Notes under the pieces: generated by a model
The model's database searches: none
Seen by the model: only the letters and a program-made list of their open reading frames with translations
Told to the model about the DNA's origin: nothing
In this document: positions 53,197 through 59,720 of the stretch, piece after piece
How the letters are laid out: every line of letters starts with the position of its first letter
Position numbering within the stretch: position 1 is the stretch's first letter
Program-made: the position numbers and the translations under genes
Source: Mesorhizobium sp. ORS 3359
Lineage (GTDB): Bacteria; Pseudomonadota; Alphaproteobacteria; Rhizobiales; Rhizobiaceae
Direction of reading: 5' to 3'
NCBI GenBank assembly: GCA_000824845.1
Contig: CCNC01000014.1
Span: 1 to 59,720 of the forward strand
DNA length: 59,720 bases

Positions 53197-53214
53197 AATA
53201 CCAATAAAATACCA
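53197..53214 (-). promoter_or_regulatory. paired TGGTATT operator, kinase side
   Basis: Reading the minus strand, two TGGTATT copies (53208-53214 and 53197-53203) lie exactly 11 bp apart, followed by ATTCG. They sit 24-41 nt before the kinase GTG. The arrangement is repeated in mirror orientation before murQ. The local GntR/HutC regulator is the likely binder. Confidence 0.6.
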
Positions 53215-53331
53215 ATAGCCAAGAGTTAATTTCAGTTCAAAAAAGATTAAGCCGTATTTTATTGAAAACTCACGTCAATTCCCCGGCAAGCGCGCTGCGC
53301 GTCCTGAAATTCGTTAATGCGTGTGGACAAG

Positions 53332-53349
53332 TGGTATTTTTTTGGTATT
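53332..53349 (+). promoter_or_regulatory. paired TGGTATT operator, murQ side
   Basis: TGGTATT at 53332-53338 and again at 53343-53349, 11 bp apart, followed by GTTCG. The pair is 26 nt before the murQ ATG and matches the minus-strand pair, including the T-rich spacer. The 11-bp period puts both boxes on one face of the helix. Confidence 0.6.
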
Positions 53350-53374
53350 GTTCGATCAGGTCGGAGGAAAATGG

Positions 53375-54283
53375 ATGGCCGAGACGCGCACGGAAGCGCT
53401 CCACCAGAATGCCGAGGGGCTGGACGTCCAGGCCCCGGAAGCCATTCTGGCGTTCCTAGCCAACGCCCAGATCGAGGCCGCCAAGGCCGTGCACGGCGCC
53501 ATTCCGGCGATCGCCGCCGCGGCCGAACTCATCGCGAAACAGTTGAGGAGCGCCGGCAAGCTTGCCTATGCGGCGGCCGGCAGCTCCGGCCTGATGGCAG
53601 TGGCTGACGCGCTGGAACTGCCCGGGACCTTCGGCATCGCGCGCGACCGCATCGCCATCCTGATCGCCGGCGGCGACGAAGCCTTCCGCATGCTGGCTGG
53701 CGGCCCCGAGGACGACACCGAGGAAGCTTCGTCGGCTGTTGCCGCGGCCGCTATCGGCAAGGGCGACTGCCTGATTGCCATCTCCGCAAGCGGCTCGACC
53801 CCCTATGCGGTCCAGGCGCTGCAGGACGCGAAGAGCCGGGGCGCGGCGACCATCGCCATCGCCAACAATCGGGGCGCCGCGCTGTTCAAACAGGCCGATG
53901 TCGCCATCCTGCTCGAAACGCCGCCGGAGCTGATCGCCGGCTCGACGCGCATGGGCGCGGGCACCGCGCAGAAGCTCGCGCTCAACATGCTGTCGACGCT
54001 GACTGCGATCCATCTAGGCCATGTCCATGACGGCTACATGGTCAATCTCACCGCCGACAACATCAAGCTGCGCGACCGCGCCGTGCGCATGGTCGCCGCC
54101 ATCAGCGGCAAGAGCCGCGACGACGCCATCCGCCTGCTCGAGGAGAGCGGCGGCGTGGTCAAGACCGCCATTCTGCTCGCCGCGGGCGCCGCAAACGCCG
54201 ACGCGGCCGAGAAGATACTGGAAGGAACCGGCCAAAAGCTGCGGCCGGCGCTTTCCGAGATCGAGGGGAGCAAGGGGCGCTGA
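53375..54283 (+). CDS. murQ: N-acetylmuramic acid 6-phosphate etherase
   Basis: 302-residue SIS-domain lyase that cleaves the lactyl ether of MurNAc-6-phosphate to GlcNAc-6-phosphate and lactate. Motifs: LAYAAAGSSGLMAVADALEL, CLIAISASGSTPYAVQAL and ELIAGSTRMGAGTAQKLALN, plus a C-terminal helical segment (DDAIRLLEESGGVVKTAIL). ATG 53375 follows GGAGG; an upstream in-frame start would overlap the operator. It begins the plus-strand half of the aminosugar locus and links it to peptidoglycan sugars rather than chitin alone. Confidence 0.92.
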   Translation: MAETRTEALHQNAEGLDVQAPEAILAFLANAQIEAAKAVHGAIPAIAAAAELIAKQLRSAGKLAYAAAGSSGLMAVADALELPGTFGIARDRIAILIAGGDEAFRMLAGGPEDDTEEASSAVAAAAIGKGDCLIAISASGSTPYAVQALQDAKSRGAATIAIANNRGAALFKQADVAILLETPPELIAGSTRMGAGTAQKLALNMLSTLTAIHLGHVHDGYMVNLTADNIKLRDRAVRMVAAISGKSRDDAIRLLEESGGVVKTAILLAAGAANADAAEKILEGTGQKLRPALSEIEGSKGR

Positions 54284-54336
54284 GCCTCTGTTCTCATCAA
54301 AACCGAACCTGAAAAAGGTCAACAGGGAGACTGAAG

Positions 54337-55596
54337 ATGAAGACCAAACTACTGACGGCCCTTCTGCTGGGCACAAGCATTCTCGGCACCACCGGGATGG
54401 CCCTGGCCGAGGACGTGACGCTCAACATCGAAAGCTGGCGCGGCGACGACCTGACCATCTGGAAGGACAAGCTGATCCCGGCCTTCGAAGCCAAGAACCC
54501 CGGCATCAAGGTGGTGTTCGCGCCTTCGGCCCCGACCGAGTATGACGCAGCGCTGGGCGCCAAGCTGGCCGCCGGCTCGGCGGGCGACCTGATCACCTGC
54601 CGCCCCTTCGACAAGTCGCTCGAGCTGTTCAAGAAGGGCAACCTTGCCGATATCTCCTCGCTGCCCGGCATGGAGAACTTCTCGCCCGTCGCCAAGGCCG
54701 CCTGGCAGACCGATGACGGCAAGTCGAGCTTCTGTGTGCCGATGGCCTCGGTCATCCACGGCTTCATCTACAACAAGGACGCCTTCGACAAGCTCGGCCT
54801 CAAGGTGCCGACCACCAACGAAGAGTTCTACGCCGTGCTCGACAAGATCAAGGCCGACGGCACCTACATCCCGATGGCGATGGGCACCAAGGACCTCTGG
54901 GAAGCAGCGACCATGGGCTACCAGAATATCGGCCCGAACTACTGGAAGGGCGAGGAAGGCCGCGCTGCCCTCATCAAGGGCGAGCAGAAGCTGACCGATC
55001 CGCAGTGGGTCGAGCCCTACAAGGAACTGGCCAAGTGGAAGCCCTATCTGGGCGACGGCTTCGAGGCCCAGACCTACCCCGACAGCCAGAACCTGTTCAC
55101 GCTCGGCCGCGCCGCGATCTACCCGGCCGGCTCGTGGGAGATCGGCCTGTTCAACACGCAGGCGCAGTTCAAGATGGGCGCCTTCCCGCCGCCGGTGCAG
55201 AAGGCCGGCGACACCTGCTACATCTCCGACCATACCGATATCGGCATGGGCCTGAACGCGGCGTCGAAGCATCCGGAAGAGGCCAAGAAGTTCCTGTCCT
55301 GGGTCGCTTCGCCTGACTTCGCCACCATCTATGCCAACGCGCTGCCGGGCTTCTTCAGCCTGAACTCGACGCCGGTGAAGATGGAAGATCCGCTGGCGCA
55401 GGAATTCGTCTCCTGGCGCGGCAAGTGCAAGTCGACGATCCGCTCGACCTACCAGATCCTGTCGCGCGGCACGCCGAACCTCGAGAACGAGACCTGGGTC
55501 GAATCTGCCAATGTGATCAACGGCACCGACACGCCGGAAGCCGCGGCCAAGAAGCTCCAGGACGGCCTCGACAGCTGGTACAAGCCGGCGAAGTAA
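54337..55596 (+). CDS. sugar ABC transporter substrate-binding protein
   Basis: 419-residue periplasmic protein of the CUT1 family (solute-binding family 1). Signal peptide KTKLLTALLLGTSILGTTGM to LAEDV, about 24 residues. Mature motifs include IPAFEAKNPGIKVVFAPSAP and AAIYPAGSWEIGLFNTQAQF. It starts 53 nt after murQ, behind GGGAGA. Context suggests GlcNAc, MurNAc or a disaccharide of these as ligand; the sequence alone does not show it. A GC-rich hairpin follows the stop. Confidence 0.88.
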   Translation: MKTKLLTALLLGTSILGTTGMALAEDVTLNIESWRGDDLTIWKDKLIPAFEAKNPGIKVVFAPSAPTEYDAALGAKLAAGSAGDLITCRPFDKSLELFKKGNLADISSLPGMENFSPVAKAAWQTDDGKSSFCVPMASVIHGFIYNKDAFDKLGLKVPTTNEEFYAVLDKIKADGTYIPMAMGTKDLWEAATMGYQNIGPNYWKGEEGRAALIKGEQKLTDPQWVEPYKELAKWKPYLGDGFEAQTYPDSQNLFTLGRAAIYPAGSWEIGLFNTQAQFKMGAFPPPVQKAGDTCYISDHTDIGMGLNAASKHPEEAKKFLSWVASPDFATIYANALPGFFSLNSTPVKMEDPLAQEFVSWRGKCKSTIRSTYQILSRGTPNLENETWVESANVINGTDTPEAAAKKLQDGLDSWYKPAK

Positions 55597-55610
55597 GTCT
55601 ATCGATTGCA

Positions 55611-55640
55611 ATGCCGGCCGGGAGCTTCCCCGGCCGGCAT
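55611..55640 (+). terminator. intercistronic hairpin after the binding-protein gene
   Basis: ATGCCGGCCGGG (55611-55622) pairs perfectly with CCCGGCCGGCAT (55629-55640), a 12-bp stem with a 6-nt loop and no T-run. It starts 14 nt after the stop and probably protects the binding-protein mRNA from 3' decay. The rest of the 230-nt gap to the permease gene holds no supported gene. Confidence 0.65.
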
Positions 55641-55826
55641 TCAAACAGATCCAGATAGCGATTGTCGGCGCAGCCTCCCGGTCTTACCCTCGATCTCGCG
55701 GGGAAGACGGAGCCGATCTGTCGCTGGCCTTGTCTTACCCCCCAGAGGGGACAGCCAGGGCCGTGTATCGAGGCATCAGCTAGCATCACCCGAACTGGAA
55801 CCCAGAGACGGCGGGGAACCGAACTC

Positions 55827-56771
55827 ATGGACACCGAAACCATGGCCGCAGAAACGCGAGCGAAAAGACCGATCCGCTGGCATGTCGGCGTCTTCCTGGC
55901 GCCGGCGGTGCTGGTCTACACCGCCTTCATGATCCTGCCGCTGTTCGGCACGCTGCAGCTTTCCCTGTTCCGCAACATCGAACAGTCCCAGGTCTTTGTC
56001 GGCCTCGGCAATTTCCGCACGCTGTTCGGCGATCCGAACTGGTCCGTGAATTTCTGGAATGCGCTCAGGAACAATGTCTGGTTCTTCGTCATCCACATGC
56101 TGGTGCAGAACCCGATCGGCATCCTGCTCGCGGCGCTTCTTTCCAGCCCGAAACTGCGCTTCACCGCCTTCTACCGCACGGCGATCTTCGTGCCGACGAT
56201 CCTGTCCTTCGTCATCGTCGGTTTCGCCTGGAAGCTGATCCTCTCGCCGATCTGGGGCGTGGCGCCGCATCTGATGGATTTCGTCGGCCTGAAAAGCTTC
56301 TTCACGCCCTGGCTCGGCAAGGAGCAATATGCGCTGACCGCGCTCAGCCTGGTCTCGGTGTGGCAGTTCGTCGGCATTCCGATGATGCTGATCTATGCGG
56401 CGCTGCTGTCGATCCCCGACGAGGTGATCGAGGCGGCCGAATGCGACGGCGTCACCGGCATGGCGCAGTTCTGGAAGATCAAGCTGCCGCTGATCCTGCC
56501 TTCCATCGGCATCATCTCGATCCTGACCTTCGTCGGCAATTTCAACGCCTTCGACCTGATCTACACCGCGCAGGGCGCGCTCGCCGGACCGAATTATTCG
56601 ACCGACATCCTCGGCACCTTCCTTTACCGCGCCTTCTTCGGCTTCCAGCTGCAGGTCGGCGATCCGAATATGGGCGCCGCGATCGCCACGATCATGTTCC
56701 TGATCATCCTCGCCGGCGTCTGCGTCTACCTGTTCCTCGTGCAGACGCGCCTGCGTCGCTACCAGTTCTGA
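55827..56771 (+). CDS. sugar ABC transporter permease (MalF type)
   Basis: 314-residue permease with about six transmembrane helices. First helix: VGVFLAPAVLVYTAFMILPL. EAA loop for the ATPase: DEVIEAAECDGVTGMAQFWK. ATG 55827 is preceded by GGCGGGG and gives the usual short cytoplasmic N-terminus; the open frame begins earlier without coding bias. The partner permease starts 8 nt after its stop. Confidence 0.9.
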   Translation: MDTETMAAETRAKRPIRWHVGVFLAPAVLVYTAFMILPLFGTLQLSLFRNIEQSQVFVGLGNFRTLFGDPNWSVNFWNALRNNVWFFVIHMLVQNPIGILLAALLSSPKLRFTAFYRTAIFVPTILSFVIVGFAWKLILSPIWGVAPHLMDFVGLKSFFTPWLGKEQYALTALSLVSVWQFVGIPMMLIYAALLSIPDEVIEAAECDGVTGMAQFWKIKLPLILPSIGIISILTFVGNFNAFDLIYTAQGALAGPNYSTDILGTFLYRAFFGFQLQVGDPNMGAAIATIMFLIILAGVCVYLFLVQTRLRRYQF

Positions 56772-56779
56772 GGCGCGCC

Positions 56780-57619
56780 ATGAGCACAGCTACCCATTCG
56801 CTTCCCCGTACCATCGGCGCGCACGCGATCCTTATCACCTACACGGTGATCGCGCTGTTCCCGGTGATCCTGGTGGTGATGAATTCGTTCAAGTCGCGCG
56901 CGGGCATCTTCGGCGCGCCGCTGACGCCGCCGACGACCAAGACCTTCGACCTGATCGGCTACACCACCGTGTTCGGCCAGGGCGATTTCTTCCACTATTT
57001 CCAGAACAGCCTCGTCGTCACTGTCGCCTCGCTGTTCTTCGTGTTGCTTTTCGGTGCGATGGCCGCCTTCGCGCTGTCGGAATACCGCTTCCGCGGCAAC
57101 ACGCTGATGGGCCTTTACCTGGCGCTCGGCATCATGATCCCGATCCGGCTCGGCACCGTCGCCATCCTGCAGCTGATGGTGGCGAGCGGATTGGTCAATA
57201 CGCTGACGGCGCTGATCCTTGTCTACACCGCGCAAGGCCTGCCGCTGGCGATCTTCATCCTGTCGGAATTCATGAAGCAGGTATCCAATGACCTGAAGAA
57301 TGCGGGACGCATCGACGGGCTTTCCGAATACACGATCTTCTTCCGGCTGGTGCTGCCGCTGGTGCGCCCGGCGATGGCAACGGTCGCCGTCTTCACCATG
57401 ATCCCGATCTGGAACGATCTGTGGTTCCCCCTGATCCTGGCGCCGTCGGAAGAGACCAAGACGGTGACGCTCGGCGCGCAGCTCTTCCTCGGCCAGTTCG
57501 TGACCAATTGGAACGCGATCCTGGCCGCACTCTCGCTGGCGATCCTGCCGGTGCTGATCCTCTATGTCATCTTCTCGCGGCAGCTGATCCGCGGCATTAC
57601 CTCGGGAGCCGTCAAGTGA
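56780..57619 (+). CDS. sugar ABC transporter permease (MalG type)
   Basis: 279-residue permease. N-terminal helix HAILITYTVIALFPVILVVM; EAA loop NDLKNAGRIDGLSEYTIFFR; C-terminal helix ILAALSLAILPVLILYVIFS. It lacks the long periplasmic insertion of AglG. Its stop TGA overlaps the GTG start of the next gene (GTGA), coupling the importer to a dehydrogenase-like enzyme. Confidence 0.9.
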   Translation: MSTATHSLPRTIGAHAILITYTVIALFPVILVVMNSFKSRAGIFGAPLTPPTTKTFDLIGYTTVFGQGDFFHYFQNSLVVTVASLFFVLLFGAMAAFALSEYRFRGNTLMGLYLALGIMIPIRLGTVAILQLMVASGLVNTLTALILVYTAQGLPLAIFILSEFMKQVSNDLKNAGRIDGLSEYTIFFRLVLPLVRPAMATVAVFTMIPIWNDLWFPLILAPSEETKTVTLGAQLFLGQFVTNWNAILAALSLAILPVLILYVIFSRQLIRGITSGAVK

Positions 57620-58677
57620 GTGAAGAAAGACCCCTTCGCGTCGTCGTCGCCGGCCTCGGCAATATGGGCCGCAGCCATGCGCTGGCCTATCACACCAATC
57701 CAGGCTTCGAGATCGCGGCGCTGATCAACCGTTCCGACGTGCCGCTGTCCAACGGGCTTGAGCGGTACGACATCCGCCGCTCCTTCGAGGACGTGTTGCG
57801 CGACGAGAAGCCGGACGTGGCCGCGATCGCGACCTATTCCGACAGCCATGCCGACTATGCGGTGCGGGCCTTCGAGGCCGGTTGCCACGTCTTCGTCGAG
57901 AAGCCGCTGGCTACGACGGTTGCCGATGCGCAACGCGTCGTCGATGCGGCCAAGGCCAACGGCAGGAAACTGGTGATCGGCTATATATTGCGCCACCATC
58001 CGTCCTGGATCCGGCTGATCGCCGAAGCGCGCAAGCTCGGCGGTCCATATGTCTTCCGCATGAACCTCAACCAGCAATCCTCCGGCCACACCTGGGAGAC
58101 GCACAAGCAGCTGATGCGGACGACCTCGCCGATCGTCGACTGCGGCGTGCATTATCTCGACGTCATGCTGCAGATCACCGACGCGAAGCCGGTCGAGGTG
58201 CGCGGCATGGGCGTGCGGCTCAGCGACGAGGTGGCGCCGTCCATGTACAATTACGGCCACCTGCAGGTGCTGTTCGAGGACGGCTCGGTCGGCTGGTATG
58301 AAGCCGGCTGGGGGCCGATGATCTCCGAGACCGCCTTCTTCGTGAAGGACGTGATGTCGCCCAGGGGCTGCGTGTCGATCGTCATGAAGGAGGGCGTGAA
58401 GTCCGACGACATCGACACCCACACCAAGACCTCTACCATCCGGCTGCATAGTGCGGCGACTGGACCCGACGGCAGCTTCGCCAAGGAAGACCAGCTGCTG
58501 TCGATGGAAGGCGAACCGGGCCACCAGGAGCTCTGCGACCTGGAGCAGGCCTTCCTGCTCAAGGCCATCCGCGACGATATCGACCTCACCCGCCACATGG
58601 ACGATGCCGTGAAATCGCTCGCCGTCTGCCTCGCCGCCGACGAGAGCGTGCGCAGCGGCAACGCCGTCAAACTCTAG
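57616..58677 (+). CDS. Gfo/Idh/MocA family oxidoreductase
   Basis: 353 residues from a GTG that overlaps the permease stop. The N-terminal Rossmann motif is VVVAGLGNMGRSHALAYH, and the family lysine is in HVFVEKPLATTV. The C-terminal domain contains SPIVDCGVHYLDVMLQIT, with the histidine expected near the sugar. It is probably an NAD(P)-dependent sugar dehydrogenase or isomerase acting on the imported compound. Gfo/Idh/MocA-fold NAD-dependent glycosidases (GH109-like) are another possibility. It sits between the permease and ATPase genes, the place occupied by aglA in the agl operon. Confidence 0.85.
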   Translation: MSEERPLRVVVAGLGNMGRSHALAYHTNPGFEIAALINRSDVPLSNGLERYDIRRSFEDVLRDEKPDVAAIATYSDSHADYAVRAFEAGCHVFVEKPLATTVADAQRVVDAAKANGRKLVIGYILRHHPSWIRLIAEARKLGGPYVFRMNLNQQSSGHTWETHKQLMRTTSPIVDCGVHYLDVMLQITDAKPVEVRGMGVRLSDEVAPSMYNYGHLQVLFEDGSVGWYEAGWGPMISETAFFVKDVMSPRGCVSIVMKEGVKSDDIDTHTKTSTIRLHSAATGPDGSFAKEDQLLSMEGEPGHQELCDLEQAFLLKAIRDDIDLTRHMDDAVKSLAVCLAADESVRSGNAVKL

Positions 58678-58692
58678 AACAGGAACGAAGCC

Positions 58693-59691
58693 GTGGGCTC
58701 GCTGAAGATCGAGAATGTGAAGAAGGCTTTCGGGCCCGTCGAGGTGCTGAAGGGCATCGACCTCGAGGTGACGGACGGCGAATTCGTCGTCTTCGTCGGC
58801 CCGTCCGGCTGCGGAAAGTCGACGCTGCTGCGCGTGATCGCCGGGCTGGAGGACTCGACCTCTGGCCGCGTGCTGATTGACGGCGCCGACGTCTCGGTCA
58901 CGCCGCCGGCCAAACGCGGCATCGCCATGGTGTTCCAGACCTATGCGCTCTACCCGCATCTGACGGTGAAGAACAACATGGCGCTGGGCCTCAAGCAGGC
59001 CGGCACGCCGGCCGCCGAGATCGAGCGGCGCATCAAGATCGCCTCCGCCATGCTGTCGCTCGAACCCTATCTCGAGCGCAGGCCGGCGGAACTGTCCGGC
59101 GGCCAGCGCCAGCGCGTCGCCATCGGCCGCGCCGTGGTGCGCGAGCCGAAGCTTTTTCTCTTCGACGAGCCACTGTCGAACCTCGATGCGGCGTTGCGCG
59201 TCAACACAAGGCTCGAGATCGCGCAGTTGCATCGGCGGCTGAAGGCGACGATGATTTATGTCACCCACGACCAGGTCGAGGCGATGACGCTGGCCGACAA
59301 GATTGTCGTCCTCAATGCCGGCCGCATCGAGCAGATCGGCAGCCCGATGGAGCTCTACAATGCGCCGGCCAACGAATTCGTCGCCGGCTTTATCGGCTCG
59401 CCGAAGATGAATTTCATCGACGGCGCGCGACTGGGCGAAACGGCAAAGACCATCGGCGTGCGGCCCGAGCATCTGACAGTCGATGCGAATTCCGGCGCCT
59501 GGAAGAGCACGGTGGTGCATGCCGAACATCTCGGCGCCGACACCAATCTTTATCTCGACTGCGAGAAGGCCGGGCTGATCACGGTGCGCATCTTCGGCGT
59601 CTACAATGCCGAGCCGGGTTCAGTGCTCTATGCGACGCCGGACGCGGCGAAGACGTATCGGTTCGGCGCGGACGGGAAGGTGTTGAGGTAA
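58693..59691 (+). CDS. sugar ABC transporter ATP-binding protein (UgpC/MalK type)
   Basis: 332-residue ATPase. Walker [10 protein letters not shown] at residues 36-44, signature [14 protein letters not shown], Walker B FLFDEP and switch His in [11 protein letters not shown], with a C-terminal TOBE-type domain ([12 protein letters not shown]). The start is GTG at 58693, 15 nt after the oxidoreductase stop. It completes the importer begun at 54337. The operon may continue beyond the window. Confidence 0.91.
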   Translation: MGSLKIENVKKAFGPVEVLKGIDLEVTDGEFVVFVGPSGCGKSTLLRVIAGLEDSTSGRVLIDGADVSVTPPAKRGIAMVFQTYALYPHLTVKNNMALGLKQAGTPAAEIERRIKIASAMLSLEPYLERRPAELSGGQRQRVAIGRAVVREPKLFLFDEPLSNLDAALRVNTRLEIAQLHRRLKATMIYVTHDQVEAMTLADKIVVLNAGRIEQIGSPMELYNAPANEFVAGFIGSPKMNFIDGARLGETAKTIGVRPEHLTVDANSGAWKSTVVHAEHLGADTNLYLDCEKAGLITVRIFGVYNAEPGSVLYATPDAAKTYRFGADGKVLR

Positions 59692-59720
59692 GCGCAGGCT
59701 TCCCCTTCTCCCCTTGTGGG
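59692..59720. other. window end, start of a C-rich intergenic repeat
   Basis: After the ATPase stop the sequence reads CTTCCCCTTCTCCCCTTGTG and runs off the window. The first bases of the window (CCCCACAAGGGGGGAAGG) are close to its reverse complement. This looks like a dispersed Mesorhizobium intergenic repeat cut at both ends. Confidence 0.4.

Noticed and set aside
53174..53215. ATG start of the aminosugar kinase 14 codons upstream
   Set aside because: This stretch contains the paired TGGTATT operator and has no ribosome-binding site, while the GTG at 53173 has GAGGAG at ideal spacing and begins the standard kinase N-terminus.
57562..59529. 655-codon minus-strand open frame opposite the oxidoreductase and ATPase
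   Set aside because: The plus strand encodes two intact, well-known families with all motifs. The antisense translation is His/Arg/Asp-rich and family-less.

Overview
The window is a high-GC chromosomal segment from an alphaproteobacterium of the Rhizobiales, most likely Mesorhizobium or a close relative. Evidence: two tandem DUF680-type secreted micro-proteins (a family concentrated in Mesorhizobium), a rhizobial aglR-aglEFGAK alpha-glucoside locus, a PPi-type phosphofructokinase, carnitine and glycine-betaine catabolic genes, and several rhizobial intergenic palindromes. No rRNA, tRNA, CRISPR array, transposase, integrase or phage gene was recognised. It reads as ordinary chromosomal metabolic content.

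Layout. 0.1-2.9 kb: a translationally coupled ECF sigma factor, anti-sigma factor and secreted subtilase. 2.9-4.7 kb: a TetR regulator divergent from an aldo/keto reductase. 4.9-6.2 kb: an FAD amine/amino-acid oxidoreductase. 6.4-14.3 kb: aglR and aglEFGAK (alpha-glucoside sensing, ABC import and hydrolysis). 14.3-14.9 kb: the two DUF680 genes. 15.4-18.1 kb: a cobalamin riboswitch followed by a Rieske oxygenase and its reductase that resemble glycine betaine demethylase GbcAB. 18.2-21.2 kb: a flavin reductase, a sulfite-oxidase-like molybdoenzyme and a DegP protease. 21.4-26.5 kb: an MBL hydrolase coupled to PPi-PFK, an L,D-transpeptidase, a LysE exporter and a TTC38-like protein. 26.6-29.9 kb: xylB, an NTF2-like protein and xylA. 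30.4-39.3 kb: a GlxA-type regulator divergent from a seven-gene carnitine/gamma-butyrobetaine cluster. 39.7-45.6 kb: two large secreted proteins of unknown function. 45.7-49.1 kb: rpe, a MatR-like regulator and a MatB-like malonyl-CoA synthetase. 49.3-59.7 kb: a divergent amino-sugar locus (kinase, GntR, SIS isomerase and nagA against murQ, an ABC importer and a Gfo/Idh/MocA oxidoreductase).

How it fits together. The carnitine cluster should convert gamma-butyrobetaine and carnitine to glycine betaine, and the riboswitch-controlled GbcAB pair could then demethylate that betaine. The murQ locus encodes an apparently complete route from imported MurNAc/GlcNAc to fructose-6-phosphate without a PTS.

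Best candidates for undescribed biology: (1) an HD-domain protein in the carnitine cluster that keeps the six metal-ligand positions of PhnZ/TmpB mixed-valent diiron oxygenases but has a different substrate-lid sequence; (2) B12-riboswitch control of a betaine demethylase; (3) an anti-sigma factor whose exported domain resembles the propeptide of the subtilase encoded beside it; (4) two coupled secreted proteins that share an unrecognised double-cysteine domain, one of them ending in seven four-cysteine repeats. All functional statements come from reading the sequence and from recalled family features. No database search was run.
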